Part shown: positions 13,916 through 23,711 of the stretch, one piece after another
Numbering within the stretch: position 1 is the stretch's first letter
Layout of the letters: every line of letters begins with the position of its first letter
DNA from: a virus
IMG/VR virus record: IMGVR_UViG_3300027325_000009
Coordinates: 1-31,460 of that record
Reading direction: 5' to 3' (one strand)
DNA: 31,460 bases
Notes under the pieces: generated by a model
What the model was told of the DNA's origin: nothing
Seen by the model: only the letters and a program-made list of their open reading frames with translations
Databases searched by the model: none
Program-made: the position numbers and the translations under genes

Positions 13916-14665
13916 TTAAAGTGCTGTTATTACCAAAGCCCCTGCATTACTTACTGTTAATTTATATCGTGTGCCATCAGCACTAGACAATATCAAACCA
14001 GCATCATCAATTTTCAATTCAATATCGCCATCTGCTTTTATCTCGCCAACATCAACGCCAGTAGATAAATTACCCCAACCGTAAAAAGGTTTGGTATTCC
14101 CAGATGGCTGTATAACAGCAAAGCCACCATGATTCGCAGAACCGCCAGAAGATGAACTCACAAAACCTCTCCAATAATTTTTGGGTGATGATGATGCGTT
14201 ACCAATTTGAAATGAACCGCTAAACCTACTTTCACCTGTCCAGTTGTAATTCAAAGTCTGATCAACAGTACTAGCGTAATCAGGAATATTTAATGTGCCA
14301 CCTGTTAAAGTAGCCGCACCACTTGTGCCTGTGGTTGTTAGCGTTAAGTTGTCTTGCTTGCCTGTAAGGTCTTGATCGCCTGTATTTGTACCTGTTAGGT
14401 TTTGTACAGGGGTCGGTATGTTAGTCAAATTTGTATTCCAATCTGCACCACCACTAGCTGCTGCTGGTTCAGGTATTTTTAAAAATACATTGCCAACTGT
14501 CGGATCACTATCCCAATCAGCTTCGGGCATTACAGGAATATCAGTTATGCCAGCCGTCGGCATTACAAATACTTTACCACCTTTATAAGCTTTAACTATC
14601 GTTGTATCTTGTGCGTTTGAAAAAACAAAAGCAAAAAGCGATACGATTAAGATTATTTTTTTCAT
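13916..14665 (-). CDS. Tail fibre protein with signal peptide
   Basis: About 249 residues starting at the ATG at 14665, which overlaps the upstream stop as TAATG; an ATG two codons earlier (14671) is possible. Signal peptide MKKIILIVSLFAFVFSNAQ. The middle carries the phage-fibre motif NLTGTNTGDQDLTGKQD followed by LTTTGTSGAATLTGGTLNIP, repeated widely in tail fibres. The C-terminus (SADGTRYKLTVSNAGALVITAL) is the usual fibre end. It probably forms a trimeric receptor-binding or linker fibre. A cleavable-looking signal peptide on such a protein is unexpected. Confidence 0.82.
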   Translation of the reverse strand: MKKIILIVSLFAFVFSNAQDTTIVKAYKGGKVFVMPTAGITDIPVMPEADWDSDPTVGNVFLKIPEPAAASGGADWNTNLTNIPTPVQNLTGTNTGDQDLTGKQDNLTLTTTGTSGAATLTGGTLNIPDYASTVDQTLNYNWTGESRFSGSFQIGNASSSPKNYWRGFVSSSSGGSANHGGFAVIQPSGNTKPFYGWGNLSTGVDVGEIKADGDIELKIDDAGLILSSADGTRYKLTVSNAGALVITAL

Positions 14666-16371
14666 TACCATGTTTTAAAGTTTCCGTTTTCGTCTGTGTA
14701 ATATGTAGCAGCAGGGGTGACTATACAAATCCCCATTGAACCATCATCATAGGGAATCCAACCAAATGAACAAGCACCTGAAATCATTATGTCAATCATT
14801 TTTTTCCATTCTTCCGGGTATGGTGAGTGCGATAGCTGATACTCCGTATAGTTAATTGTACCTGTTGGCGCAGCAGTATAACTCGTATTTTTTAGTTCAA
14901 GAATATTATTTGCTTCATCAACTACGTGCGTTACATAGCGTTTTTTTTCACCAGCTGCCAAACCTAAATCTGACCAACCCCCGCTAGGTGCTTCAATTAC
15001 TATGCGCATATTTTCTAACCAGTTTACAGGTGCCGAAGGACTGCCAGCACCTTTTGATGTTGTTATTCTAATTTTACCACCCGAACCAGCAACCACATTC
15101 GAAATTGTGCCGTTAGTACCTAAGTTGCCAGTATATGAAATTCCAGGAAGATCACTTTTATATGCAAAATTGACACCTGAACCCCCTGAACCGTCTTGTA
15201 GATAAAATGAAATTGGCACAAGCCATTTCATTAAATTAGCAAATGCTTCATCTTCATCAAACATAAACCATCTTATACCTCCATTGTAAGCGGTTGTAGA
15301 CTCTCCAGGGCATATACCACTTTCAGTATTCCAAATCGGTATTGTTGAAATATCTGTATCATATATCGGGCTGGTTGTATTGAATTTTGCTTCTGCAAAA
15401 AATGGGGCTAAAGCGTGGTCAAAATGCGTGTAGTAGTTGATAATAGAACTAAAATCATTGTTTGAAGTCCAAGCGTCATAGGTAAATTTTGTCTCTAAAC
15501 CTTCTTGATAATAATGGTGCGCATGAACATCTAAATAGTCGGCAGTTGTTTTGCCTGTACCATCATCACCATTTGTAGCTAATTTTGGTGAAATAATGCT
15601 AACAGCATCACCTCGCATAATCTTTACTAAATTAGAGCCTTCACCACCTTGTACGGTGAAGGTTATGATTTTACAAGCAGACTTGTATTGCTCGAATAAT
15701 TTTTTAATGATTCTCGTTGTACGTGCATATACATCAGCATAAGTGTTTGCTGTAGATGTTCTAATTTGCTCGTTAAATGGTTCGTATCCTGCAATGGCTG
15801 GGTGATTTGCAAATGTATATCCAAGTCCACCAACATTAGTATATGTGCTGGTTAGTAAATCGTTGTGAAAATCATACATTTCTTGTTCAAAATCTGCGGA
15901 TAACAAAGCCGCATCCCAAGTAGTAGAACCGTTATGATCAAAGAATCCAGCAGGTGTCCAAAGTAATTTTTTACCAGCATTATGTAATACATCAGCTTCA
16001 TCTAGCAAGCCCTTTAAAGCATTTAAGCCAAGTCCATTTGTAGGATTCCAAAGTGATTCCGCAGAAGGATAAAAATTTCGATGCCATGTTGCAGATTTGT
16101 ACTGGTCAAGCATGATGTCTGCATCGGGGTAAGGGTTGTCTTGTGGCGTGTAATCGTATAGTACAGGAAAGCCTTGCCCGTAGTGATTTTTTAAACCAAG
16201 CTCATCATTGCCATAGTGGTAAGACACACCGAAATTATCTTTAGTAAAAGTGATATTTTCTTTTACTAAAACTGTTTTAGGTGGCAACGTTCGAATATCA
16301 GTTTGCGATAATGCCGAAAACGATATTAAAAAAGTAAGCGCAAATAAAAATAAATGTTTCAATTTTCTCAT
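14665..16371 (-). CDS. Secreted clan GH-A glycoside hydrolase
   Basis: 568 residues. Signal peptide MRKLKHLFLFALTFLISFSALSQ with cleavage near SQ, then a TIM-barrel glycosidase of clan GH-A (GH5/GH39/GH30-like). The acid/base candidate is Glu201 in GYEPFNEQIR and the nucleophile candidate is Glu350 in PIWNTESGI; HAHHYY at 283-288 fits the strand-6 substrate-binding region. A C-terminal beta region (about 420-500) and a final FKTW follow. The family cleaves beta-linked polysaccharides with retention. Among tail genes it is likely a capsule or exopolysaccharide depolymerase, either virion-bound or exported. It is TAATG-coupled on both sides. Confidence 0.85.
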   Translation of the reverse strand: MRKLKHLFLFALTFLISFSALSQTDIRTLPPKTVLVKENITFTKDNFGVSYHYGNDELGLKNHYGQGFPVLYDYTPQDNPYPDADIMLDQYKSATWHRNFYPSAESLWNPTNGLGLNALKGLLDEADVLHNAGKKLLWTPAGFFDHNGSTTWDAALLSADFEQEMYDFHNDLLTSTYTNVGGLGYTFANHPAIAGYEPFNEQIRTSTANTYADVYARTTRIIKKLFEQYKSACKIITFTVQGGEGSNLVKIMRGDAVSIISPKLATNGDDGTGKTTADYLDVHAHHYYQEGLETKFTYDAWTSNNDFSSIINYYTHFDHALAPFFAEAKFNTTSPIYDTDISTIPIWNTESGICPGESTTAYNGGIRWFMFDEDEAFANLMKWLVPISFYLQDGSGGSGVNFAYKSDLPGISYTGNLGTNGTISNVVAGSGGKIRITTSKGAGSPSAPVNWLENMRIVIEAPSGGWSDLGLAAGEKKRYVTHVVDEANNILELKNTSYTAAPTGTINYTEYQLSHSPYPEEWKKMIDIMISGACSFGWIPYDDGSMGICIVTPAATYYTDENGNFKTW

Positions 16372-18182
16372 TATTGTACTCTTGAATTAGCAAAGGTTAA
16401 AACCACATTGTTTGTATTATCATTGTGATAAGTCATAGCAAATGGGCTTGTTTCATCAGGATTAAAAACTGGTGTACCGCCTGTAATTGTCACTCCTGTT
16501 GGTAAGCTTCCAAAATCATAGACCGCTTCATTAGCGGTTAAAGGTCTAAGCTGTTCAGGGTGCGCCCCGTTAGAAATTAATGCAATTTCATTTGGCATTA
16601 AGTCGTAGTCTAGTTTTACGAATCTCGCTATATCAATCACCTTGCTAGTTGAAGTACTACTGCCTGAAATTGTAAAGTCAATTGATGATAAGCTGATTGG
16701 ATAAATACCATCACCAGTATCACCTTCATCATACGTTGGCGTATTTGCTCTTCTGTTAAACAAATTGCCTATACTTGTATTTTCACCATGTAAGCCTGCA
16801 AATATCAATTGGCTGTTATTTGTTTGATAATTGCTGCTACCACCATTGTAAAGCATATTTCTTCGGTTTGTTGATTCATCACTTGATGATTTACCAATAG
16901 TCCAAACCCAAACCCATTCGGCAGTTTGAACACCTGAAGTTTTAAACAGCCCTATTGACGGGCTATTACTGCCCCATCCATTTTCTTCACCTAAATATTC
17001 TACTAATTCAGTTGCAACGTTTGAAGCCCTACCCCCTCTTTTAATATTAAGTCGTCTTTGTTCTTGAAATGCTGCACCATCCCCTCCTATTTGAAATTTG
17101 AAATTGGCATCGCTGCTTGTAAGTAATTCTAATGAACCTGTATAGCTTGCTAATTGTGAAGGGTCTAACCGAATTAACATACCTATACTATGACTTTGGG
17201 GTAAAGTTTGGTCGGCATTTCCAATTTTTAAAGCATCATCATTGTCAATGCGCACATAGCCTGTTTTTGAACTTGCTAAAACCTTGGTAATTCCTAAACC
17301 TTCACGATTAACGGTTTTTGTATAACTGCCTGTATCAGCTTTAATATAAGTTTGTCCGTCATTTTCGGCATCTGCTACGTTTAAAGTTTCAGTAGTAGTT
17401 GTCGCAATTAATGTTGGTGCGGTGTTTGAGTATGTAGACCCACTAGCGTTGAAAAGTATAATCGATGCCCCTGTATATTCAATAATCCAATACGTTTTAT
17501 CAGGATCAACACCTCCAACTGAATTAACAATACTATCATATTGCGTTTGTGTCCAAAATTCAGCACCGCTTGATGTACTATTTGAAATGTCACTTTGCAA
17601 TTCTTCTAAAGCCTGTTGAACTTGTGTGCCAGCAATTGTAGGTATTGAAGCAATAGCTACATCAGATGCGATTTGCGCACCTTGTAATGGCACAGCATCG
17701 ATAACCCCATTAGGCATAATAATTAAATTTTGATTTGATGTCTCTGCTAAATGAGGTACATACAATAAATTACCGTCTAATGCAATTTGACCGTTAACAC
17801 TAAGATTAATCCTTGCTAAATCGACACCTGTACTACCGTTTGATATATTTCTAGCGTTTGTAATATCGAAAGTTGCGGCATCTAAATTGCTGTTCAAAGT
17901 CCAATCAAAAGCTGTCATATCTAAACCGAAAGACGTACCCGTTAATTCTAAAGGACTTGTTGCTGTGTATGTTGTGCCGCCGCTACCACTGCCTAGTACC
18001 ACCCAATTGCCGTTCTTATAATGGTATATTTCACCGTCTGTATCACGATACAACGCCCCTTCAACCACAACAGCTGCGTTTGTTGGTGCCAAACCACGGG
18101 GTTTAATTACCAAATAATCTTCAAACTGCGCCGAAGCAATGCCGGTGCAGAATAACAATGCTATAATCAGTATCTTTTTCAT
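16371..18182 (-). CDS. Large tail fibre protein with signal peptide
   Basis: 603 residues. Signal peptide MKKILIIALLFCTGIASAQ, then a motif common at phage-fibre N-termini (GALYRDTDGEIYHYKNGNW), a beta-structured shaft (about 65-215) with helical segment AGTQVQQALEELQSDIS, and a concanavalin/LamG-like domain (about 300-560, with SIGMLIRLDPS, FKFQIGGDG, WVWVWTIGKSS). The C-terminus is a short beta domain. It probably recognises surface glycans. It is TAATG-coupled to the glycosidase gene and to the small tail protein upstream. Confidence 0.8.
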   Translation of the reverse strand: MKKILIIALLFCTGIASAQFEDYLVIKPRGLAPTNAAVVVEGALYRDTDGEIYHYKNGNWVVLGSGSGGTTYTATSPLELTGTSFGLDMTAFDWTLNSNLDAATFDITNARNISNGSTGVDLARINLSVNGQIALDGNLLYVPHLAETSNQNLIIMPNGVIDAVPLQGAQIASDVAIASIPTIAGTQVQQALEELQSDISNSTSSGAEFWTQTQYDSIVNSVGGVDPDKTYWIIEYTGASIILFNASGSTYSNTAPTLIATTTTETLNVADAENDGQTYIKADTGSYTKTVNREGLGITKVLASSKTGYVRIDNDDALKIGNADQTLPQSHSIGMLIRLDPSQLASYTGSLELLTSSDANFKFQIGGDGAAFQEQRRLNIKRGGRASNVATELVEYLGEENGWGSNSPSIGLFKTSGVQTAEWVWVWTIGKSSSDESTNRRNMLYNGGSSNYQTNNSQLIFAGLHGENTSIGNLFNRRANTPTYDEGDTGDGIYPISLSSIDFTISGSSTSTSKVIDIARFVKLDYDLMPNEIALISNGAHPEQLRPLTANEAVYDFGSLPTGVTITGGTPVFNPDETSPFAMTYHNDNTNNVVLTFANSRVQ

Positions 18183-18514
18183 TAGTTTATATTTATTTTT
18201 TCAGTTAGTTTAAAAAACTTGGTTGTATCATCAATATCGGTTGGAAAGGCAAAAGGCAGCGCTAGTATATACCCATCAACAAAATGCGTTTTGTTGACAT
18301 CTACAAAACCCCAGGTGCGATCTTCAACTTTATACGCATCTAAAGAAAGAACAGCAGAATCAATCTCTAACCGCGAAACCATTGCATCACCTATTCGAAA
18401 GTTACGACTGTACAGTTCTTCAAAGTTTGAATTTACTTTTGCCCCACCTGTTCGTAAGCCATCACCTAAACCATCCTCAGGGGTGTTGCCTAATCCTATT
18501 TTTTGATAACTCAT
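18182..18514 (-). CDS. Small tail/fibre-adapter protein
   Basis: 110 residues. The N-terminus (IGLGNTPEDGLGDGLRTGG, then VNSNFEELY) is a widespread phage structural motif at the base of fibres, usually written INIGTTPNDGTGDPLRTAF. The remaining ~60 residues are beta-rich. No signal peptide. It probably connects the tail tip to the first fibre (16371-18182), with which it is TAATG-coupled. Confidence 0.75.
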   Translation of the reverse strand: MSYQKIGLGNTPEDGLGDGLRTGGAKVNSNFEELYSRNFRIGDAMVSRLEIDSAVLSLDAYKVEDRTWGFVDVNKTHFVDGYILALPFAFPTDIDDTTKFFKLTEKININ

Positions 18515-18516
18515 AT

Positions 18517-18792
18517 CTAGTATATTTTTGTATTTTCTGAATCCATCTTAACACCCGTCATATCAAAAGTCAATGAATTACGATTTACCTTAGCCAATAG
18601 CGTTTCAATAGGGTCGTCACAATCCCAAGTCAATAAACTATCAAAGGTGATCAGCAAACTGTCAAACTTTGAACAACCACCCTTAGCATCTGCATACCCC
18701 ACCAAATCAGGGTCTAAGGTTTTACCTGTCAATGACGACGAACCGCCGATATTAACCCCTATAAATAGTTTATGTTTTGGTGTGCTTGCCAT
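18517..18792 (-). CDS. Small hypothetical tail protein
   Basis: 91 residues, starting MASTPKHKLFIGVNIGGSS, containing a Cys pair (C40, C58) and beta/helical segments (FDSLLITFDSLLTWDCDDPIE). It begins directly after the stop of the tail-tip gene and ends two bases before the adapter gene, so it is part of the tail-tip unit. No family recognised. Confidence 0.65.
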   Translation of the reverse strand: MASTPKHKLFIGVNIGGSSSLTGKTLDPDLVGYADAKGGCSKFDSLLITFDSLLTWDCDDPIETLLAKVNRNSLTFDMTGVKMDSENTKIY

Positions 18793-21585
18793 TTATCTTC
18801 TTGCTTCAACTATTTTTTGTATCGGTACATTTGTAAACACCCCCGCTTTGCCGCTGACAATTTCAGCGGTAATATCTGCTTGTACTTTAGCATGAACCTT
18901 TTCAGCGTATTCAGGGTATAAGCCAAACCGCGCGGTGTTGAATACTTTTGCCTGCATTGCCAAACGCTTCACATCACCGGTGCGCATTAACGTCACCATT
19001 TGATAAGCACCAGCATCGAAATATTGAAACTCATAACTCATTGTAAATACGACCGTTGGCAAGGCCCCCGCTATAAATGCTGGGGTATCTCTCACCAGTA
19101 TGCCGTCAATGGTTAACCGCACCACCTGATCACTTTCTAAAGGTGGTTCAATAGTGATGTCATACCACTCGCGATCGATACGCTGAAAATCATACTGTGG
19201 GTCGTCTGCCCCTGAATTTTCATAATCAACAACAGGCGTTAATACTAGCGTATAATCTACCGCACGAGTAACACGAACCGTATCGCTTGCAGTCAAGCCT
19301 ATATCATCAGTCACCGTCACCACAAACTCATAAGCGTCACCTATCAAACCATCAATTGTAGTGGTCAACTGATCTGTTGCCCCAAAAAGAACATTACCGT
19401 CACCGCTCAATTGCTCCCATAAAACAGTAACAATAGTACCATCAGGATCATTTGCAACCGCAACCAAAGTAGTATCAAAATCTGCAGCGGCTAAAGCCTG
19501 ATCAACGCCAGCGTCAACCGTTGGCGGTAAGTTTTCGGTGACCGCCTGACCATAAAAATTTTGACTTAAAATTAATTCGCTTTCATAACGATCAAGCAAC
19601 CAAACCACATCAAGCGGGTAGAGCGTTTTTTGCCCTTGATATTGAAAGGAAACCATATCAAGCGGACTAACAAACCCCTTACAGGTGCCTGTAATTATCG
19701 GGTGACTTTTTGTATATAGATTACGAACTATCTTTGCATACACATCGCCAAAGCGCGCAAACGAAACACCGTAAAAAGCATCAGTATATAATTGCCATTC
19801 AGCAACATTGTTTGGTATCGGCGCAAAGGCCCGTTGTTCAATTCGAATACTATCACCATTCTGCACCAAGCCGCCAAAATCATCTGCATCATATTGCAAT
19901 AACATTTCTTGACTACCCAAGTAGTTATATTCAAAACCAATAATCAATAACGGGGTATTGTTAACGGTAACGTATAACGGATTTGCTAAAGCTAATTTTA
20001 AGAAGGCCAACGATAACTCAATATAATTACCATCTTCATTGTTTAGCGTATTGAAATTGCTAAATACTTCACTATCATATACAACCCCTGCATCGTTCAA
20101 CCGAGACAAGCGCATAAAATTTTCTAGCTTTCGTATATCGTCATGCAAGCTGATTTCAATTTCTTCATCTTGGGTATAAGTTTCGTTTATTTCGTCTATG
20201 TAGTATTGTTCTTCTTCTTGGTCTAAAATAACAACCTGCAGTTCTTCTAAAATAATGCGATCAACCTTTACCCCTGACACGCCCTGCGGTTGATAAAATC
20301 GAATATTGTAATACGCCGTTTCAGGCGCAATCATTTTAATTGCTAGCGCTGCCTTTCGGTCTTTACTAAAGCCTAATTGATAGCGCAGATCATCAGGCGC
20401 GGTGCCATTAATATTGCTATACAATAATACTTCATTGCCCGTAGTCACATCAGTATAATAAATATCGTACGGCTGCAGCTTCACCCAATCGCCATCAAGA
20501 AAAATATCATCATCGCTGCGGCCCTGCGTAGAACCTTCATACTCTGAATACAATTTTACCACCCATTCCATTTTTGAACCTGCAGCAATTAACACCTCTT
20601 TACGTAAGCGTATGCTTTGTGTTGGGGTTGTTGTTAGCGGCGCAAAAAAGGTTAAGCCGTTTTGGGTGTTGTACTTCGGAACAAATGACACATTTGAATA
20701 CACCCATTCGTGATTTGTCAATTCAATATCAGTCGCTAAAACATAGCCATCATTTTCTTGTTTGTATACCGCCTTATCAATCTGCTCTAAATTCAAATCG
20801 TGAAACACCGAAATTCGTTTTCTCGGCGTATTTGCGGTGATCACCGGTATATTATAAAACGTTGGCGTTTTAGGGGTGCGAGCAACAATAACCTCATTTT
20901 GATAAACCCCTGCAGCATCGTACTTTGAAAAGCTAATATCAAAACGGTTCAATTGATTCAAGCCCACAACATACCAGGCATTGTCTACCTGGTGAATACG
21001 ACACAAACTTGCTGCCATTAATTGCTTTAAAATTTCATAAGCATCATTTACGCCACTTTGCAAGGCATATTGCGAGGTATCAATAATGGCATCAAGCCAT
21101 TTCGGTTGTATCTTATTCACTAAAGCTGGCGCCATACAAATATCAAGCGTCAAGCCTGTTAACTTGAGAATCGCCGCCAGTACTTCGATAAGCGATTTTT
21201 CTTCAATATAAAAGTCATTGGGTAAAAATTGATTCTTTAACGAGCCGAGGCCACAACTTGCAATAAAATTAACAAAGAAAGCCCCATTTGTAAACGGTTC
21301 TTCATACTGGTCAGGCAATAGATGCCCCTGCCATAAAATTGCCGTTGTATCTTCGTTCACTATGGTTACCCGATAGCGGCGTTCGTCATGCGTTGCGAGG
21401 TGCGAAAAGTACGCATCTTGGTAATTGGTAACCTCCATCGAAAAACCAAACTCACTACCTAAAACAGTTTGTAGCTTATGCGAACCGCCCAACCAAGTTA
21501 GCACCAATGAATTTGCCTCAGCGTGTTCAAACACTGTTGCTGATTGCAATTTTTCGTTGTCGTATATGTTGATAGAAAACGCCAT
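18793..21585 (-). CDS. Tail-tip/baseplate protein with a PKD-like domain
   Basis: 930 residues. The N-terminal ~450 residues look like a distal-tail/tail-associated hub protein (SINIYDNEKLQSATVFEHAE, then YEILKQLMAASLCRIHQVDN, typical of proteins next to the tape measure in Bacteroidota phages). A Glu-rich stretch (EEEQYYIDEINETYTQDEE) lies near 455-475. A PKD/Ig-like domain (about 675-765) is recognisable by PPTVDAGVDQ, NDPDGTIVTVLWEQLSGDG and FVVTVTDDIGLTASDTV. A further beta domain ends the protein. It likely forms the tail tip that contacts the cell; PKD domains often bind glycans or proteins. Start ATG at 21585 overlaps the tape-measure stop as TAATG. Confidence 0.82.
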   Translation of the reverse strand: MAFSINIYDNEKLQSATVFEHAEANSLVLTWLGGSHKLQTVLGSEFGFSMEVTNYQDAYFSHLATHDERRYRVTIVNEDTTAILWQGHLLPDQYEEPFTNGAFFVNFIASCGLGSLKNQFLPNDFYIEEKSLIEVLAAILKLTGLTLDICMAPALVNKIQPKWLDAIIDTSQYALQSGVNDAYEILKQLMAASLCRIHQVDNAWYVVGLNQLNRFDISFSKYDAAGVYQNEVIVARTPKTPTFYNIPVITANTPRKRISVFHDLNLEQIDKAVYKQENDGYVLATDIELTNHEWVYSNVSFVPKYNTQNGLTFFAPLTTTPTQSIRLRKEVLIAAGSKMEWVVKLYSEYEGSTQGRSDDDIFLDGDWVKLQPYDIYYTDVTTGNEVLLYSNINGTAPDDLRYQLGFSKDRKAALAIKMIAPETAYYNIRFYQPQGVSGVKVDRIILEELQVVILDQEEEQYYIDEINETYTQDEEIEISLHDDIRKLENFMRLSRLNDAGVVYDSEVFSNFNTLNNEDGNYIELSLAFLKLALANPLYVTVNNTPLLIIGFEYNYLGSQEMLLQYDADDFGGLVQNGDSIRIEQRAFAPIPNNVAEWQLYTDAFYGVSFARFGDVYAKIVRNLYTKSHPIITGTCKGFVSPLDMVSFQYQGQKTLYPLDVVWLLDRYESELILSQNFYGQAVTENLPPTVDAGVDQALAAADFDTTLVAVANDPDGTIVTVLWEQLSGDGNVLFGATDQLTTTIDGLIGDAYEFVVTVTDDIGLTASDTVRVTRAVDYTLVLTPVVDYENSGADDPQYDFQRIDREWYDITIEPPLESDQVVRLTIDGILVRDTPAFIAGALPTVVFTMSYEFQYFDAGAYQMVTLMRTGDVKRLAMQAKVFNTARFGLYPEYAEKVHAKVQADITAEIVSGKAGVFTNVPIQKIVEARR

Positions 21586-23711
21586 TATGATACCCGACCA
21601 TTCAGTTCATTAACCCTATTTAATGCAATAGCAAACTGACGGTTGCTAAATTTCAATTCAGGCTGTAACACCACCACCCCGCCGTTGCTTTTAATCGCAC
21701 CCGCTAAATTCTTTTGTTGTGCAATGTTCAATATTAACTCACCACTATTGACCCGCGCCAATTGGGTATCACCAAAAAAGGAATTGCCAGGCACAAAACC
21801 ACCTGTTGCAAATTTTGGTATCGCAGCAAAGGCCGCCAATACCCCACCGACGGCCGTTGCAATAAATGCTGGGGTTGTAAATACCGCCGCAGGGCCTGTT
21901 GCAGAACCTGACGACGTTGCCCCAGCGATTGAGTTCGCTAAAGCCTGCGATAATGCGATTGAAATTAATTTTGTTACCGTTTGGGCTAAGGTTTTTACAA
22001 AGCCCTCAAAGCCTGTTTCTGCCAAACCAAGGCTATCAATAAATCGGTTCGTCATATTACTAAAGGCATCACCAACAGCACCGCCAACAATTTCTGAATT
22101 CTGTTGAAAGGCAGTCAACTCTTGTGAGGTTTCCGCGAGTGCAATTTTAATACCTTCGGTAGATTCTTTTAAATTTTCTGCAATAGTACCTAACGGATTC
22201 TCAACAAGACCCTGGGTAGATAGTTCTAGCTTTTCAGTTTGCGGGGTAAAAGGGCCACCATTTGAGGCACCCGTTTCTAAACCTGACTGTACCGCTGTTG
22301 CGACTTTATCTTGCAAGCCTTGGGTATCAACATTAGTGCCTAATAATTTATATTTTCTTGTACTAAGCGCGTTAGAAACACCACGACCGATATTTTCACC
22401 AAGCGATTTTTCAAGTGTTTTAAAATCATTTTCTAAATCTGCTACCAATGCCCCTGCAGCAGAAAAACCTTCGCGAAAACCTTTTTCTAAAATACCCGGT
22501 AGCGCTGCAAGGTCACCCGTTAAAATTGCCTTTACAAAATCACCAATATTACCGAACGCCGCTTTAATATTTGTGGCTGTTGCCGCGATGATACTACCTA
22601 AAGCATTAAAAACAAACTTACCCACCGCCCAAAGCGATTTGAACGATGCCGTAATGCCTTCAACAGCAATACGAAACAAGGCAGATTCGTTATATAGATC
22701 AATAAAATAATTCGCAATTTCTATCAATTGCGCTTTAATGGGTTGCCAATTTTTATAGATTACCACGCCAATAGCCGCCAAACCAGCAACCACCAAACCA
22801 ATAGGCCCGGTCAATAAAGCGAGGCCTGTGCCAATGGCCGGTAATATCGTACCCGCCAAAGCCAATAACGGGCCAGCAGCAGCAGCAACCCCACCTAATA
22901 TGACAATCCATTTTTTTGTTTGCGGTGATAAATTCTTAAAACGTGTTGCCACATCTTTTAAATACACAATTAACGGGTTCAAACCATCAACGATAATCGC
23001 GCCAAAATCTTCGGCAATATCACCAAGTATGTTTTTAAACTGCGTGAAAGGCCCTAACCCTGCAGCTGCAGCAGCTTTCGCCGAACCGCCGTATTGTTTT
23101 TCAAGTTCTGATAATATCACCCCTTGCGCCTCAGCAATTTTACCACCTTCAACCAGCGATTTTATTAATATTTTTTGATCTTTTGAAAACTGTATTCCCG
23201 ATCTACTAAGCGCAGAAAGGTTAGCAATAGGGTCGTTTAACGCTTTACCTAACTGTATAGAAGCACTTTTTAAATCACCATCAAGGCGGGTAGACAAATC
23301 AAGGGCCGCCTGTTGCGTGCGCGAAAACGCTTCGCCTGTAATATTTGTAAATGTGAGTAATTGCGCAGTAGCATCTTTCAATATAACTTCATCACCAAAT
23401 AACGAATTATTTTGCAAGGCTTCTGCCTGCTTTTCAAGTTCTTTTGTTGTAAAACCAACCGCATTGCCCGTTGACTTCAACCCCGCTTCTACTTGTGCCA
23501 AAGCCTTCGCCTGTTCGTCAAAGTTTTTGATTGCAATAGCAGACAAGGCTACAAGCGGGGCGGTTACCCCTACCGTAAGGCCAGCGCCCAGCTTCTGCAT
23601 TTTACGACCAACCTTATCTAGTTTTCGCTGTGCATTTTGCATCTGCGAACTAAACTGCTTTAGGTCGGCATTAAATCGAATCGATATGTCAGCAAATGAT
23701 GCGCTTCGGCT
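21585..23711 (-). CDS. Tape measure protein with probable AGC start
   Basis: About 708 residues. The N-terminal region DISIRFNADLKQFSS then MQNAQRKLDKVGRKM and the glycine/alanine-rich hydrophobic segments (ILGGVAAAAGPLLALAGTIL, GPIGLVVAGLAAIGVV) are typical of phage tape measures, which set tail length and form the DNA channel. The first in-frame ATG is at 23642, but conserved-looking tape-measure sequence continues upstream of it to about codon 2. Between the in-frame stop TAA (23721-23723) and that ATG there is no ATG, GTG, TTG or CTG. I place the start at AGC 23711, which follows an A-rich leader (AATAAATAAAAATACAAT), with AGC 23705 as an alternative. ATA 23687 and ATT 23681 are weaker options. 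The tRNA gene just upstream has anticodon GCU, cognate to AGC. Confidence 0.75.
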   Translation of the reverse strand, partial: SRSASFADISIRFNADLKQFSSQMQNAQRKLDKVGRKMQKLGAGLTVGVTAPLVALSAIAIKNFDEQAKALAQVEAGLKSTGNAVGFTTKELEKQAEALQNNSLFGDEVILKDATAQLLTFTNITGEAFSRTQQAALDLSTRLDGDLKSASIQLGKALNDPIANLSALSRSGIQFSKDQKILIKSLVEGGKIAEAQGVILSELEKQYGGSAKAAAAAGLGPFTQFKNILGDIAEDFGAIIVDGLNPLIVYLKDVATRFKNLSPQTKKWIVILGGVAAAAGPLLALAGTILPAIGTGLALLTGPIGLVVAGLAAIGVVIYKNWQPIKAQLIEIANYFIDLYNESALFRIAVEGITASFKSLWAVGKFVFNALGSIIAATATNIKAAFGNIGDFVKAILTGDLAALPGILEKGFREGFSAAGALVADLENDFKTLEKSLGENIGRGVSNALSTRKYKLLGTNVDTQGLQDKVATAVQSGLETGASNGGPFTPQTEKLELSTQGLVENPLGTIAENLKESTEGIKIALAETSQELTAFQQNSEIVGGAVGDAFSNMTNRFIDSLGLAETGFEGFVKTLAQTVTKLISIALSQALANSIAGATSSGSATGPAAVFTTPAFIATAVGGVLAAFAAIPKFATGGFVPGNSFFGDTQLARVNSGELILNIAQQKNLAGAIKSNGGVVVLQPELKFSNRQFAIALNRVNELNGRVS

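Noticed and set aside
23642-23642. ATG at 23642 as the tape-measure start
   Set aside because: It would discard an upstream stretch that reads as a typical tape-measure N-terminus and has an A-rich leader. It is kept only as the refuting alternative.
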